From assembly GCF_004187715.1 (NCBI RefSeq), contig NZ_QZWF01000001.1:1550001-1614000 (forward strand): a DNA stretch of 64,000 nucleotides. Direction: 5' to 3'. The DNA is from Streptomyces sp. F001. GTDB taxonomy: Bacteria; Actinomycetota; Actinomycetes; Streptomycetales; Streptomycetaceae. Below the pieces are notes generated by a model, which worked only from the letters and a program-made list of their open reading frames with translations, made no database searches and had not been told where the DNA came from. Shown one piece after another: positions 9,924 through 19,300 of the stretch; positions within the stretch are counted from its first letter, which is position 1, and the number at the start of each line of letters is the position of its first letter. A program made the position numbers and the translations under genes.

Positions 9924-10868
9924 TCATCCGTACGTCTCCTCGCGGACCTGGTCCAGAGCCTTCTGCAGGTCGGCGGGGTAGTCGCAGGCGAACTCGACCC
10001 ACTGGCCGTCCCCGGGGTGCTCGAAACCGAGGCGTACGGCGTGCAGCCACTGGCGGGTCAGGTGGAGCCGCTTGGCGAGCGTCGGGTCGGCGCCGTACGT
10101 CAGGTCGCCGACGCAAGGGTGGCGGTGCGCGGCCATGTGGACGCGGATCTGGTGCGTGCGGCCGGTCTCCAGCTTCACGTCGAGCAGGGAGGCTGCGCGG
10201 AACGCCTCGATCAGGTCGTAGTGCGTGACGGACGGCTTGCCGTCGGCCGTGACCGCCCACTTGTAGTCGTGATTCGGATGGCGGCCGATGGGCGCGTCGA
10301 TGGTGCCGCTGGTCGGGTCGGGGTGGCCCTGCACCAGGGTGTGGTAGCGCTTGTCGACCGTGCGCTCCTTGAACTGGCGCTTGAGCGAGGTGTACGCGCG
10401 CTCGGACTTGGCGACCACCATCAGTCCCGACGTACCGACGTCGAGCCGGTGCACGATGCCCTGCCGCTCCGCGGCGCCCGACGTGGAGATCCGGTAGCCG
10501 GCCGCCGCCAGCCCGCCGATGACCGTCGGCCCGGACCAGCCCGGACTCGGATGCGCCGCCACGCCCACCGGCTTCACGATCACGACCACGTCATCGTCGT
10601 CGTGCACGATCTCCATGCCCTCGACCGGCTCGGCCACCACCTGCACCGGCGCGGGCGCCTGCGGCATCTCGACCTCGAGCCAGGCACCGCCTCGCACCCG
10701 CTCAGACTTGCCCACCACCGAGCCGTCGACCGTGACCTTCCCCGCCGCTGCCAGCTCGGCGGCCTTGGTACGGGAGAAGCCGAACATGCGGGAGATGGCG
10801 GCGTCGACGCGCTCGCCCTCCAGGCCGTCCGGCACGGGCAGGGTACGGATCTCGGGAATCGTGCTCAC
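9924..10868 (-). CDS. RluD-type 23S rRNA pseudouridine synthase
   Basis: This 314-residue RluA/RluD-family enzyme isomerises uridine to pseudouridine in large-subunit rRNA. An S4 RNA-binding domain occupies about residues 15-75 ([21 protein letters not shown]), followed by the catalytic domain with the active-site Asp in [15 protein letters not shown] near 138-152. The ending ([24 protein letters not shown]) is typical. It lies downstream of lspA in the same direction, 64 bases away, the usual Streptomyces arrangement, and probably shares its transcript. Confidence 0.93.
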   Translation of the reverse strand: MSTIPEIRTLPVPDGLEGERVDAAISRMFGFSRTKAAELAAAGKVTVDGSVVGKSERVRGGAWLEVEMPQAPAPVQVVAEPVEGMEIVHDDDDVVVIVKPVGVAAHPSPGWSGPTVIGGLAAAGYRISTSGAAERQGIVHRLDVGTSGLMVVAKSERAYTSLKRQFKERTVDKRYHTLVQGHPDPTSGTIDAPIGRHPNHDYKWAVTADGKPSVTHYDLIEAFRAASLLDVKLETGRTHQIRVHMAAHRHPCVGDLTYGADPTLAKRLHLTRQWLHAVRLGFEHPGDGQWVEFACDYPADLQKALDQVREETYG

Positions 10869-10932
10869 CCGTCGAGTATGCCGGACGGGTCCGACACCGC
10901 CGGACGCCAGCCTGTCGGCCGGCCCTCGGCCC

Positions 10933-11595
10933 TCAGTCCTTGTGGACGGTCCCGTCCGGGTCCAGGCCCTTGAAGGACAGCAGCACGATCAGGATGCCGC
11001 CGCACACGATCGCCGAGTCGGCGAGGTTGAAGACGGCGAAGTGCTTGGGCGCGATGAAGTCGACGACCGCGCCCTGAAAGACTCCCGGCGAGCGGAAGAT
11101 CCGGTCGGTGAGGTTGCCGAGCGCACCGCCGAGCAGCAGGCCGAGTGCGATCGCCCAGGGCAGGCTGTACAGCTTGCGGGCGAGCCGGACGATCACGACG
11201 ATCACGGCTGCCGCGATCACCGTGAAGATGATCGTGAACGCCTGGCCGACGCCGAACGCCGCGCCCGGGTTGCGGATGGCGTCCAGCCTCAGCCAGTCCC
11301 CGAAGATCTCGATCGCGTCGTGGTGCTCCAGCTCGGCCACCACGATGATCTTGCTGATCAGGTCGAGGGCGTACGCGAACACGGCGACCCCGAACAGCAC
11401 GGCGATCCGCCGCTTGCCGCGGGGCCGTTCGGCCGGAGCCGACTGCTCATCCGCCCCGGAACCGCCGGCCGGGGTCTGTGCCGGCTCGGAGCCCGACCGC
11501 TCACCCTGCGCCGCGTCGTCGCCGGGCCGGTCCTGCTCGGCCCGCGCCGCGTCCGGGGTGTCCGGCGTACCGATGATGCGCTCCGCCTCTGCCAC
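10933..11595 (-). CDS. lspA: Lipoprotein signal peptidase II
   Basis: This 220-residue membrane aspartyl protease removes signal peptides from prolipoproteins. A disordered, charged N-terminal extension of about 60 residues precedes four membrane helices (about 64-84, 112-134, 138-158, 188-208). The catalytic aspartates are in GNLTDRI near 158-164 and FNLADS near 188-193, and NPGAAFG is also conserved. The N-terminal extension is longer than in enterobacteria but common in Streptomyces. The GTG start at 11595 follows GAAGGA with 5-base spacing. It lies between the DksA-like gene and the RluD-type gene. Confidence 0.95.
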   Translation of the reverse strand: MAEAERIIGTPDTPDAARAEQDRPGDDAAQGERSGSEPAQTPAGGSGADEQSAPAERPRGKRRIAVLFGVAVFAYALDLISKIIVVAELEHHDAIEIFGDWLRLDAIRNPGAAFGVGQAFTIIFTVIAAAVIVVIVRLARKLYSLPWAIALGLLLGGALGNLTDRIFRSPGVFQGAVVDFIAPKHFAVFNLADSAIVCGGILIVLLSFKGLDPDGTVHKD

Positions 11596-11636
11596 GTGAG
11601 TCCTTCAACCTAGGTGCCTGACTGAGCACGAGGGTA

Positions 11637-11655
11637 CGGCACGCCTCCCGTGCCG
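11637..11655 (-). terminator. Small hairpin between the DksA-like gene and lspA
   Basis: CGGCACG at 11637-11643 pairs with CGTGCCG at 11649-11655. The stem is only 7 bp with no U-tract, so it is at best a weak attenuator. Confidence 0.35.
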
Positions 11656-11695
11656 CATGTGCCCAGGAGGCGTACAACGGTTCGGCCGGTGCCGG

Positions 11696-12913
11696 TCAGT
11701 ACCGGCGCTCCTGCTTCTGCTTGCACTCGACGCAGAGCGTGGCCCGTGGGAAGGCCTGCATCCTGGCCTTGCCGATGGGGTTGCCGCAGTTCTCGCACAG
11801 GCCGTACGTGCCGGTGTCGAGGCGCTGCAGGGCGCGCTCGGTCTGGGTGAGCATCTCGCGCGCATTGGCTGCGAGCGCCAGTTCGTGCTCGCGCGTGATG
11901 TTCTTGGTGCCGGTGTCCGCCTGGTCGTCGCCGGCGCCGTCACCGGAGTCCCGCATCAGACCGGCGAGGGACACCTCGGAGGAGGAGATCTCGGCGCGCA
12001 GCCGCTCCGCCTCGGACATCAGCTCCGCGCGGGCCTCCGCGACCTCTTCCGGGGTCCAGGGGTCCTCACCGGGGCGCACCGCCAGATCGCCCGGCTCCGC
12101 CGCGGCGATCCGTGCCTTGGGGACGGCGGTCTTCGCCGCCGTGGCCTGGCCAGGAGTCTTCTTCGCAACCACCGTCGTGGCTCCCGTCTGCTTCGCGGCC
12201 TGCGCCGCGCCCACCTTTTTGGCCGTGCTCTTCCTGCCCGCACGCTCAGCCCCCGCGGCCCCTCCCCACCACCGCCTCCTTCTCGCCCCCACGACCTCGC
12301 CGGTCCCCTTCTCGGCGACCGCTTTCTCGGCGGCAGCCCCCTCGGCGGCCTCCTTCTGCCCGGCCGCCTTGTGGACGGTCCCCCTCTGGACGGTCTCCTT
12401 CCTCGCGGCCACCTCCCTGGCGTCCTTCTTCTCGCCAGCCACCTTCCGGGCGGTGGCCCTCTGGGCCGTCTCCTTTGGGGCGGTCTCCTTCTTCGCGGTG
12501 GCCTTCTTCGCGGGCGCCTTCTTCGCAGCCACCTCCCCGGCAGGTTCCCTCTTCACAGCCGTCTTCCTGGCAGTCGCCTCCACCTCGGCCGACTTCTGCC
12601 CGGCGGCCTTCTCCGCCGACATCCTCCTCGCGGCCACCTCCCCAGCGGGCTTCCTCTCCGCAGCCGCTCTCTGGACCGTCTTTTTCTCCGCGGCCCGCTT
12701 CTCAGCGACCCCCTCCTTGGCCACGGCCTCGCTCTTGGCAGCAGCCGTCTTCTTCGCCGGGGCCCTGTTGGCGGCTGCCTTCTTGGCGGCCGTCTTCGTC
12801 GCGGCGCCCGTCTGCTTGGCCGCAGGGCTCTCGCCGACCCTCCCCTTAACGGGGGCCTCCTTGACCCCCGCCTCCTTGGCCGCCCTCTTCTTGCCGACCC
12901 GCTTACCAGCCAC
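11696..12913 (-). CDS. DksA/TraR zinc-finger protein with long Lys/Ala-rich N-tail
   Basis: The last ~125 residues form a DksA/TraR-type domain: a coiled-coil helical pair (EVAEARAELMSEAERLRAEI ... REHELALAANAREMLTQTE) and a zinc finger with CENC near residues 368-371 and CVEC near 394-397, ending in KQKQERRY. Such proteins bind RNA polymerase or its secondary channel. The ~270 residues before it are a histone-H1-like Lys/Ala-rich tail (AAKKTAAKKAA-type repeats), far longer than I would expect for Streptomyces homologues. The first start in the unbroken frame is GTG 12913, but coding character continues upstream to a well-placed ATG at 13657 through several frame changes (see the adjoining entry). 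The true start is therefore uncertain. Confidence 0.8.
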   Translation of the reverse strand: MAGKRVGKKRAAKEAGVKEAPVKGRVGESPAAKQTGAATKTAAKKAAANRAPAKKTAAAKSEAVAKEGVAEKRAAEKKTVQRAAAERKPAGEVAARRMSAEKAAGQKSAEVEATARKTAVKREPAGEVAAKKAPAKKATAKKETAPKETAQRATARKVAGEKKDAREVAARKETVQRGTVHKAAGQKEAAEGAAAEKAVAEKGTGEVVGARRRRWWGGAAGAERAGRKSTAKKVGAAQAAKQTGATTVVAKKTPGQATAAKTAVPKARIAAAEPGDLAVRPGEDPWTPEEVAEARAELMSEAERLRAEISSSEVSLAGLMRDSGDGAGDDQADTGTKNITREHELALAANAREMLTQTERALQRLDTGTYGLCENCGNPIGKARMQAFPRATLCVECKQKQERRY

Positions 12914-13657
12914 CGCCTCCTTGGCCGCCGCATTCCCAGCCTTCGTTTCCTTCGCCCCCGACTTCGCGCCCGGCCGCTTCCCAGCCCCCGTTTCCTTCGC
13001 CCCCGACTTCGCGCCCGGCCGCTTCCCAGCCCCCGATCCCTTCGCCGCCGCCTCCCTGACCGGCCGCTTCCCAGCCCTGCCCTCCCAGCCGCCGCCTCCC
13101 CAGTCACCGTTTCAGTCGTCGCCGTCTCAGCCCCCCCGGTCGCGTCTGCTTCGTCTCCCCCTTCTCGGGCGGCCGCTTCGCAACTGTCGGCTTCTTGGCA
13201 GGGTTTCCCCGCCGGCCCTCTTGGAGCACGGGCCGACGTATCAGCCGCCCCGCTTTCGGCCGCCTTCTTCCCACCCGCCCCCGTACCGGCCCCCCTCTTC
13301 GACGCCATCCCCGACTCCGCGGCCGTCTTCTTCCCGGCCGCGCCCGTCGCACCCCGCCCTGCCCTTCCCCCGCCGCCCCCTTTCCTTCACACCGCCCCTC
13401 TCCGCAACCGTCTTCCCGTCGGCCACGGTCCCCGGCCCGGCTCCGCCCCCCGCAGCACCCGTCGCCCCGCCCCCGTGCCCCCTGCCTACAGCCCCCCGCA
13501 CCGTCTTCACTGCCTTGGCCACCGTCCGCCTCACGGTCGCCGCCCTTTGCGTGCTCTTCTTCCCGTCCACGTCCTTGGCCACGCCGCCGGAGGCACCCGT
13601 GGCGCGCGCGGTCCTCTCGGACCCCGACTGCTGTACGGCCGTCTTTTTCGCCACCAT
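12914..13657 (-). pseudogene. Frame-disrupted 5' part of the DksA-like gene
   Basis: ATG 13657 is preceded by GAAGGGG at ideal spacing and starts MVAKKTAVQQSGSER, which I believe is the conserved beginning of this Streptomyces protein. Reading on, the Lys/Ala-rich pattern moves between frames near 13380 (after GTGAAGGAAA, in a G run), near 13210, at a seven-G run around 13115 and near 13080, and then joins the frame of the intact C-terminal part. The shifts compensate, but the original frame itself meets a stop at 13241-13243. A 45-bp direct repeat lies at 12935-13024. Either the N-tail is decaying or the assembly has homopolymer errors. Confidence 0.5.
12935..13024 (-). repeat. Two tandem 45-bp repeats in the Lys/Ala-rich tail
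   Basis: Bases 12935-12979 and 12980-13024 match at 43 of 45 positions. In the coding direction each unit encodes a GAGKRPGAKSGAKET-like 15-residue block. A third, partial copy follows. This shows how the basic tail grows by in-frame duplication. Confidence 0.8.
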
Positions 13658-13950
13658 GGCCGCGGCCCCTTCACATATTGTGATTTTGCACGCGAATCGT
13701 GTTGGGACGATAAATCGACTTGAGTCCCGCGGCAACGGGGCATGCCACCCGATTCGCCCGCCCCGCGACCGCCACGCGGCCGGCATGCATGCGTTGTGCC
13801 CAGCTCCCCGCCGGGTAATCCGCCGAGTCGGACATCCCCGGATCGAAAGCCGCACACCTCACCATTCGGGTCATCTCACACATGTCCCCGCCCACCCCCC
13901 GGCGCCGGAAATCCGGTCGGCCGCTGTCCCCCCGGAGCCGTACACTGGGC
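13658..13950. other. Divergent intergenic region, DksA-like / ileS
   Basis: About 290 bases separate the ATG at 13657 from the ileS T-box. On the plus side TACACT at 13941-13946 is a plausible -10 for the ileS leader; a convincing -35 is not visible. The 13670-13730 part is unusually AT-rich for this chromosome and probably carries the promoter of the DksA-like gene. No gene is supported here. Confidence 0.45.
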
Positions 13951-13954
13951 GGAG

Positions 13955-14258
13955 CGAAAGCGTGGATGGGGACGAGTAGCGGCGTACGCAGCCCAGAGCG
14001 ACCCGGGGACGGTGGAAGCCCGGGGGCGAGCGCGACGTGAAGATCACCCCGGAGCCGCCGGAAGAAAGCCGCAGGAAACCCACCGCGGCGAGTAGAACCG
14101 GCATCGCGACCCCAATGAGGGGGCTCACCGAGGCACACCATGCGTCGGCGGGCCAAGGAGGGTGGTACCGCGGGAGCGCGCCGAAAGCGGCGCAAGGAAA
14201 GACATGGCTCTCGTCCCTCCGGACGGAAGGCAGCAAGTCCGCCGGAGGAAGCTCGCAG
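13955..14258 (+). ncRNA. T-box leader of ileS (translational type)
   Basis: The leader has the T-box hallmark TGGTACCGCGG at 14163-14173, which pairs with the uncharged tRNA acceptor end. A short Stem I can be drawn, with AGTAGC (about 13974) opposite GAAGATCACC (14040-14048); the specifier is probably ATC (Ile) at 14043-14045. A second AGTAGAA motif follows at 14091. Instead of a terminator there is a sequestering hairpin: CCTCCGG (14216-14222) pairs with CCGGAGG (14242-14248), and CGGA (14224-14227) with TCCG (14238-14241). This buries the ileS Shine-Dalgarno GGAGGA (14244-14249). It fits the ultrashort Stem I, translational T-boxes known for actinobacterial ileS. Confidence 0.92.
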
Positions 14259-17200
14259 ATGACAACGCCGACGTACCGCCAGGTGCCCGCCCAGGTCGAC
14301 CTGCCCGCCCTTGAGCACACCGTGCTCGACTTCTGGCGTGAGCAGAAGATCTTTGCCAAGAGCCTGGAGCAGTCCGAGGGCCGCCCCGAATGGGTGTTCT
14401 ACGAAGGCCCGCCCACCGCCAACGGCATGCCGGGCGCCCACCACATCGAGGCGCGCGTCTTCAAGGACGTTTTCCCCCGCTTCCGCACCATGCGCGGCTA
14501 CCACGTGGCCCGCAAGGCCGGCTGGGACTGCCACGGCCTCCCGGTGGAGCTGGCGGTGGAGAAGGAGCTCGGCTTCAGCGGCAAGCAGGACATCGAGGCG
14601 TACGGCATCGCCGAGTTCAACGCCAAGTGCCGCGAGTCGGTGACCCGCCACACCGACGCCTTCGAAGCGCTCACGACCCGCATGGGTTACTGGACCGACC
14701 TCAACGACCCGTACCGCACGATGGACCCCGAGTACATCGAGTCGGTCTGGTGGTCGCTCAAGGAGATCTTCAACAAGGGCCTGCTCGTCCAGGACCACCG
14801 CGTCGCCCCCTGGTGCCCCCGCTGCGGCACCGGCCTGTCCGACCACGAGCTGGCGCAGGGCTACGAGACGGTCGTCGACCCGTCGGTCTACGTCCGCTTC
14901 CCGCTCACCTCCGGCCCGCTGGCCGGCGAGGCCGCGCTCCTGGTGTGGACGACGACCCCCTGGACCCTGGTCTCCAACACGGCCGTCGCCGCCCACCCCG
15001 AGGTCACCTACGTCGTCGCGACGAACGGCGAGGAGAAGCTCGTCGTCGCCGAACCGCTCGTCGCCAAGGCGCTCGGCGAGGGCTGGGAGGCCACCGGCCA
15101 GACCTTCACCGGCGCCGAGATGGAGCGCTGGTCGTATCAGCGCCCGTTCGAGCTGGTCGAGTTCCCGGCGGACGTGGACACCCACTTCGTGGTCAACGCC
15201 GACTACGTCACCACCGAGGACGGCACCGGCCTGGTCCACCAGTCCCCCGCCTTCGGTGAGGACGACCTCCGGGTCTGCCGCTCCTACGGCCTGCCCGTCG
15301 TGAACCCCGTCCGCCCGGACGGCACCTTCGAGGAGGACGTCCCTCTGGTCGGCGGCGTCTTCTTCAAGAAGGCCGACGAAAAGCTCACCGAGGACCTCGG
15401 CAACCGCGGCCTGCTCTTCAAGCACCTGCCGTACGAGCACAGCTACCCGCACTGCTGGCGCTGTCACACCGCGCTCCTCTACTACGCACAGCCGTCCTGG
15501 TACATCCGCACCACGGCGATCAAGGACCGCCTCCTGGCGGAGAACGAGCGGACCAACTGGTACCCGGACACGGTCAAGCACGGCCGCTACGGCGACTGGC
15601 TGAACAACAACATCGACTGGGCCCTGTCCCGCAACCGCTACTGGGGCACCCCGCTGCCGATCTGGCGCTGCGAGGACGACCACCTCACGGTCGTCGGCTC
15701 CCGCGCCGAGCTCACCGAGCTCACCGGCACCGACCAGTCCGGCCTCGAACCGCACCGCCCGTACATCGACGACGTCACCTTCGCCTGCCCGCAGTGCCAG
15801 AAGACGGCCACGCGCGTGCCGGAGGTCATCGACGCCTGGTACGACTCGGGTTCCATGCCGTTCGCGCAGTGGGGCTACCCGTACAAGAACAAGGACCTCT
15901 TCGAGTCCCGCTACCCGGCGCAGTTCATCTCCGAGGCCATCGACCAGACCCGCGGCTGGTTCTACACGCTGATGGCGGTCGGCACGCTGGTCTTCGACAA
16001 GTCGTCGTACGAAAACGTCGTCTGCCTCGGCCACATCCTCGCCGAGGACGGCCGGAAGATGTCCAAGCACCTGGGCAACACCCTGGACCCGATCCCGCTG
16101 ATGGACCGGCACGGCGCCGACGCGGTCCGCTGGTTCATGGCGGCCGGCGGCTCCCCGTGGGCGGCCCGCCGGGTCGGCCACGGCACCATCCAGGAGGTCG
16201 TCCGCAAGACGCTCCTGACGTACTGGAACACGGTCGCCTTCCAGGCCCTGTACGCCCGTACGTCCGGCTGGGCCCCGTCCGAGGCCGACCCGGCCCCGGC
16301 CGACCGCCCGCTCCTGGACCGCTGGCTGCTGTCCGAACTGCACGCGCTGACCGACCAGGTGACCCAGTCCCTGGAGGCGTACGACACCCAGCGCGCCGGC
16401 AAGCTGCTGTCGGCGTTCGTCGACGATCTGTCGAACTGGTACGTACGCCGCTCCCGGCGCCGCTTCTGGCAGGGCGACAAGGCGGCGCTGCGCACCCTGC
16501 ACGAGGTCGTCGAGACGGTCACCAAGCTGATGGCACCGCTGACCCCGTTCATCACCGAGCGGGTCTGGCAGGACCTGGTCGTGCCGGTCACGCCGGGCGC
16601 CCCGGAGTCGGTGCACCTGGCGGCATGGCCGGAGGCGGACCTCACCGCCATCGACCCGGAGCTGTCGAAGCAGATGGTGCTGGTGCGCCGCCTGGTGGAG
16701 CTGGGCCGTGCCACGCGCGCGGAGTCGGGCGTCAAGACCCGCCAGCCGCTGAAGCGCGCGCTGATCGCGGCAACCGGCTTCGAGTCCCTGGACCGCGAAC
16801 TGCACACGCAGATCACGGAGGAGCTGAACGTCGAGTCGCTCGCGTCGCTGAGCGAGGTCGGCGGCAGCCTGGTCGACACGACCGCGAAGGCCAACTTCCG
16901 CGCCCTGGGCAAGCGGTTCGGCAAGCGTGTCCAGGACGTGGCGAAGACCATCGCGAACGCGGACGCGGCCGCGCTGTCCCTCGCCCTGCGCGAGGGCACG
17001 GCCTCGGTGGAGGTCGACGGCGAGACGATCCCCCTGGCTCCCGACGAGGTGATCATCACGGAGACCCCGCGCGAGGGTTGGTCGGTGGCGTCCGACTCGG
17101 GCGCGACGGTCGCCCTGGACCTGGAGATCACGGAGGAACTCCGCCGCGCGGGCCTGGCCCGTGACGCGATCCGCCTGATCCAGGAGGCCCGCAAGAACAG

Positions 17201-17402
17201 CGGCCTCGACGTCGCCGACCGGATCACCCTGCGCTGGACGGCGACGGATCCGGCGGTCGTCGCGGCCCTGACCGAGCACGCGGAGCTGATCGCCGACGAG
17301 GTCCTCGCCCCGGACTTCGTCCAGGGCGAGGCGGACGACAGCTACGGCGACCCGTTCACGGACGAGTCCCTGACCCTGACGTTCCGCCTGCGCAAGGCGT
17401 AG
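14259..17402 (+). CDS. ileS: Isoleucyl-tRNA synthetase
   Basis: This 1,047-residue class I aminoacyl-tRNA synthetase charges tRNA-Ile. The ATG at 14259 is 9 bases after GGAGGA, which lies in the T-box sequestrator. The HIGH motif is present as GAHHIEARVFKD near residues 59-70; the editing domain carries LVWTTTPWTL near 228-237; the KMSKS motif appears as GRKMSKHLGN near 598-607. DWALSRNRYWGTPLPIW and the overall length point to the eukaryote-like IleRS2 class, which is generally less sensitive to mupirocin. The C-terminal zinc-ribbon of the classical bacterial type is not evident. It is controlled by Ile supply through the T-box. Confidence 0.97.
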   Translation: MTTPTYRQVPAQVDLPALEHTVLDFWREQKIFAKSLEQSEGRPEWVFYEGPPTANGMPGAHHIEARVFKDVFPRFRTMRGYHVARKAGWDCHGLPVELAVEKELGFSGKQDIEAYGIAEFNAKCRESVTRHTDAFEALTTRMGYWTDLNDPYRTMDPEYIESVWWSLKEIFNKGLLVQDHRVAPWCPRCGTGLSDHELAQGYETVVDPSVYVRFPLTSGPLAGEAALLVWTTTPWTLVSNTAVAAHPEVTYVVATNGEEKLVVAEPLVAKALGEGWEATGQTFTGAEMERWSYQRPFELVEFPADVDTHFVVNADYVTTEDGTGLVHQSPAFGEDDLRVCRSYGLPVVNPVRPDGTFEEDVPLVGGVFFKKADEKLTEDLGNRGLLFKHLPYEHSYPHCWRCHTALLYYAQPSWYIRTTAIKDRLLAENERTNWYPDTVKHGRYGDWLNNNIDWALSRNRYWGTPLPIWRCEDDHLTVVGSRAELTELTGTDQSGLEPHRPYIDDVTFACPQCQKTATRVPEVIDAWYDSGSMPFAQWGYPYKNKDLFESRYPAQFISEAIDQTRGWFYTLMAVGTLVFDKSSYENVVCLGHILAEDGRKMSKHLGNTLDPIPLMDRHGADAVRWFMAAGGSPWAARRVGHGTIQEVVRKTLLTYWNTVAFQALYARTSGWAPSEADPAPADRPLLDRWLLSELHALTDQVTQSLEAYDTQRAGKLLSAFVDDLSNWYVRRSRRRFWQGDKAALRTLHEVVETVTKLMAPLTPFITERVWQDLVVPVTPGAPESVHLAAWPEADLTAIDPELSKQMVLVRRLVELGRATRAESGVKTRQPLKRALIAATGFESLDRELHTQITEELNVESLASLSEVGGSLVDTTAKANFRALGKRFGKRVQDVAKTIANADAAALSLALREGTASVEVDGETIPLAPDEVIITETPREGWSVASDSGATVALDLEITEELRRAGLARDAIRLIQEARKNSGLDVADRITLRWTATDPAVVAALTEHAELIADEVLAPDFVQGEADDSYGDPFTDESLTLTFRLRKA

Positions 17403-17413
17403 CCACACGCAAG

Positions 17414-17481
17414 CCCGCAGCCTGCGGGCAGTCGGCGGGCATTCGTGCCTCCCCCAGTGCCTCAAGGGCCTGGGGGAGGCA
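17414..17481. repeat. Two palindromes directly after ileS
   Basis: GCCCGCAG/CTGCGGGC forms a tight hairpin near 17413-17429. It is followed by TGCCTCCCCCAG (17446-17457) pairing perfectly with CTGGGGGAGGCA (17470-17481). The second resembles the small palindromic elements scattered between Streptomyces genes. They may act as terminators or be mobile REP-like repeats. Confidence 0.6.
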
Positions 17482-17538
17482 TCCCGCCGGCGCCGGGCAG
17501 TGCGACCCACCCCACCTCAGCCCCAGCCCCACGCACAT

Positions 17539-17584
17539 CGAAGGCCCGGGCCGCCAAGAAATCTTGGTCGGCCCGGGCCTTCGG
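17539..17584. terminator. Strong hairpin between ileS and divIVA (first)
   Basis: CGAAGGCCCGGGCCG at 17539-17553 pairs with the CGGCCCGGGCCTTCG block ending near 17583, around a loop that itself contains CCAAGA/TCTTGG. The stem is symmetrical and can act on both converging transcripts. Confidence 0.8.
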
Positions 17585-17654
17585 TGTTGCGTACGTAGGA
17601 CACCACACCCACGCCCGAACAAACACAGCAAACCCCGTGAACTCGCGTAGCAAA

Positions 17655-17692
17655 AGGGCGGGGCCCCGGATCAAAATCCGGGGCCCCGCCCT
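17655..17692. terminator. Strong hairpin between ileS and divIVA (second)
   Basis: A perfect 17-bp stem, AGGGCGGGGCCCCGGAT (17655-17671) with ATCCGGGGCCCCGCCCT (17676-17692), and a 4-base CAAA loop. It is 36 bases beyond the divIVA stop codon, so it is most likely the divIVA terminator, with the first hairpin serving ileS. Confidence 0.85.
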
Positions 17693-17727
17693 GAACGCTG
17701 CCGACGCCTACGCCGTACTACGAACCG

Positions 17728-18906
17728 TCAGTTGTCGTCCTCGTCAATGAGGAACCCACGCATCGGCGACGGGGCCTGGCCCATGGGCGACGGCCCCTGC
17801 GGCCGGACCGGAGCCATCGGCTGGGTCATCGCCGGGGACATCTGCTGCTGACCGCCACCGTAGGAGGGCGCAGACGGAGCGGGCGCGCCGCCCATCGTCT
17901 GGTTGCCGCCGTACGACGGGGCGCTCGCACCGGCCGGGGCCATGGAAGGCGCCGGGGACGGCGGGAGCGACGCGGTCGCCGGGGTCCGCGGCGGGGCGAG
18001 CGAGTCGTCCGCCTGGGTCTCCAGCTGACGCAGCTGCGACTCCAGGTAGGACTTCAGTCGCGTGCGGTACTCGCGCTCGAAGCCGCGCAGGTCCTCGACC
18101 TTGCGCTCCAGCGTCGCGCGAGCGGACTCCAGGGAGCCCATCGCGACACGGTGCTTCTCCTGCGCGTCCCGCTCCAGCGCGTCGGCCTTGGCGCGCGCGT
18201 CGCGCTCCAGACCCTCGGCACGCGAACGTGCCTCACCGACGATCTTGTTGGCCTCGGAGCGGGCCTCGGCGATCGCCTGGTCGGCGGTCTGCTGGGCCAA
18301 CGAGAGGACACGGGCGGCGCTGTCGCCGCCGGGGCCGCCCTGACCGGGCATGCCGGGGCCGCCCATCGGACCGCCCATGGGGCCCGGGCCCATCTGGCCC
18401 TGCATCGGACCCTGGCCCATCTGGCCCTGCATCGGACCCTGGCCCATCGGACCGGGACCCTGCGGACCCTGACCGCCGGGACCGGCGGGCAGCTGCGGTG
18501 CACCGCTCGGCAGCTGGGGCGGGCCACCCATGGGGCCACCCATCTGCTGCTGCGGCGGGCCCGATATGCCGGCGGGTACCGGAGCGCCCGGACCGCGCAT
18601 GCCCTGCTGCGGCATACCGCCCTGCTGCGGCATACCGCCCTGCTGGGGCATACCGCCCTGCTGGGGCATGCCACCCTGCTGCTGGTCCTGCGGCTCCGGG
18701 GGCTTGCGCATGTTCTGCTGGTTCTGGGCAGCAGCACGCGTGGCCGCGGCCAGCTTGGCGCGCAGGTCCTCGTTCTCGCGGAGCAGGCGGGTCAGTTCGG
18801 CTTCGACCTCGTCGAGGAAGGCATCGACCTCGTCCTCGTCATAGCCTTCTCGGAGGCGGACGGTCGTGAACTGCTTGTTCCGCACGTCCTCGGGGGTCAA
18901 CGGCAT
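17728..18906 (-). CDS. divIVA: DivIVA polar growth protein
   Basis: This 392-residue cytoskeletal protein marks hyphal tips and directs polar wall synthesis. The conserved N-terminal lipid-binding domain ([20 protein letters not shown], residues 1-20, then [14 protein letters not shown]) leads into a first coiled coil to about 60. A Gln/Gly/Pro-rich linker follows, including four tandem copies of GGMPQQ near 78-102 and repeated GQGPMQGQM units near 150-180. A long second coiled coil runs about 195-300, and a Pro/Ala-rich tail ends in [10 protein letters not shown]. The linker repeats are low-complexity and likely variable between strains. It is downstream of yggT and sepF, near the end of the dcw region. 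Confidence 0.97.
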   Translation of the reverse strand: MPLTPEDVRNKQFTTVRLREGYDEDEVDAFLDEVEAELTRLLRENEDLRAKLAAATRAAAQNQQNMRKPPEPQDQQQGGMPQQGGMPQQGGMPQQGGMPQQGMRGPGAPVPAGISGPPQQQMGGPMGGPPQLPSGAPQLPAGPGGQGPQGPGPMGQGPMQGQMGQGPMQGQMGPGPMGGPMGGPGMPGQGGPGGDSAARVLSLAQQTADQAIAEARSEANKIVGEARSRAEGLERDARAKADALERDAQEKHRVAMGSLESARATLERKVEDLRGFEREYRTRLKSYLESQLRQLETQADDSLAPPRTPATASLPPSPAPSMAPAGASAPSYGGNQTMGGAPAPSAPSYGGGQQQMSPAMTQPMAPVRPQGPSPMGQAPSPMRGFLIDEDDN

Positions 18907-18961
18907 CTCTTCACCTCAACGTTGTCGTCGGCAGTCGGCAAGACCGTATCTGTCACATCGC

Positions 18962-19249
18962 TCACATCGCGCCCTGCACGAGCCTGATCAGGATGTAGAC
19001 GATGATCATCAGTACGAAGAAGGACAGGTCGAGCGCCACGCCCCCGAGACGCAGCGGCGGAATGACCCGCCGCAGAAGCTTGAGCGGTGGATCAGTGACA
19101 GTGTAGGTGGCCTCCAGAACGACCACCATCGCCTTGCCGGGTTGCCATGAGCGGGCGAACTGGAAGACGTAGTCCATGACCAACCGGAAGATGAGCACGA
19201 TGAGGAAGACCATCAGCGCGATGTAGAGAACCTGCAAGACCACGCTCAT
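18962..19249 (-). CDS. YggT family membrane protein
   Basis: This 95-residue integral membrane protein has two hydrophobic blocks (about 3-25 and 70-92) flanking the YggT motif WQPGKAMVVVLEATYTVTDPPLKLLRR. Its function is unknown; its place between sepF and divIVA is conserved in Gram-positive division clusters and suggests a role in septum or wall assembly. A purine-rich GGGAGAGGGAAG precedes the ATG at 19249. The 55-base gap to divIVA suggests co-transcription. Confidence 0.92.
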   Translation of the reverse strand: MSVVLQVLYIALMVFLIVLIFRLVMDYVFQFARSWQPGKAMVVVLEATYTVTDPPLKLLRRVIPPLRLGGVALDLSFFVLMIIVYILIRLVQGAM

Positions 19250-19300
19250 GACTGGTGCTTCCCTCTCCCCTGTTCCGTGCGTTCATTCCGGTGGTGCGTC

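Noticed and set aside
11657..13979. Long plus-strand open frames (688 and 752 residues) opposite the DksA-like gene
   Set aside because: They consist of Pro/Ser/Leu/Phe repeats created by the complement of AAG/GCC codons and have no ribosome-binding site or recognisable domain.
13671..17510. 1,279-residue minus-strand frame opposite ileS
   Set aside because: Shadow of ileS; it also crosses the T-box.
18350..18680. Short repeated units resembling a CRISPR array
   Set aside because: These are in-frame GGMPQQ and GQGPMQ codon repeats inside divIVA with no spacers.
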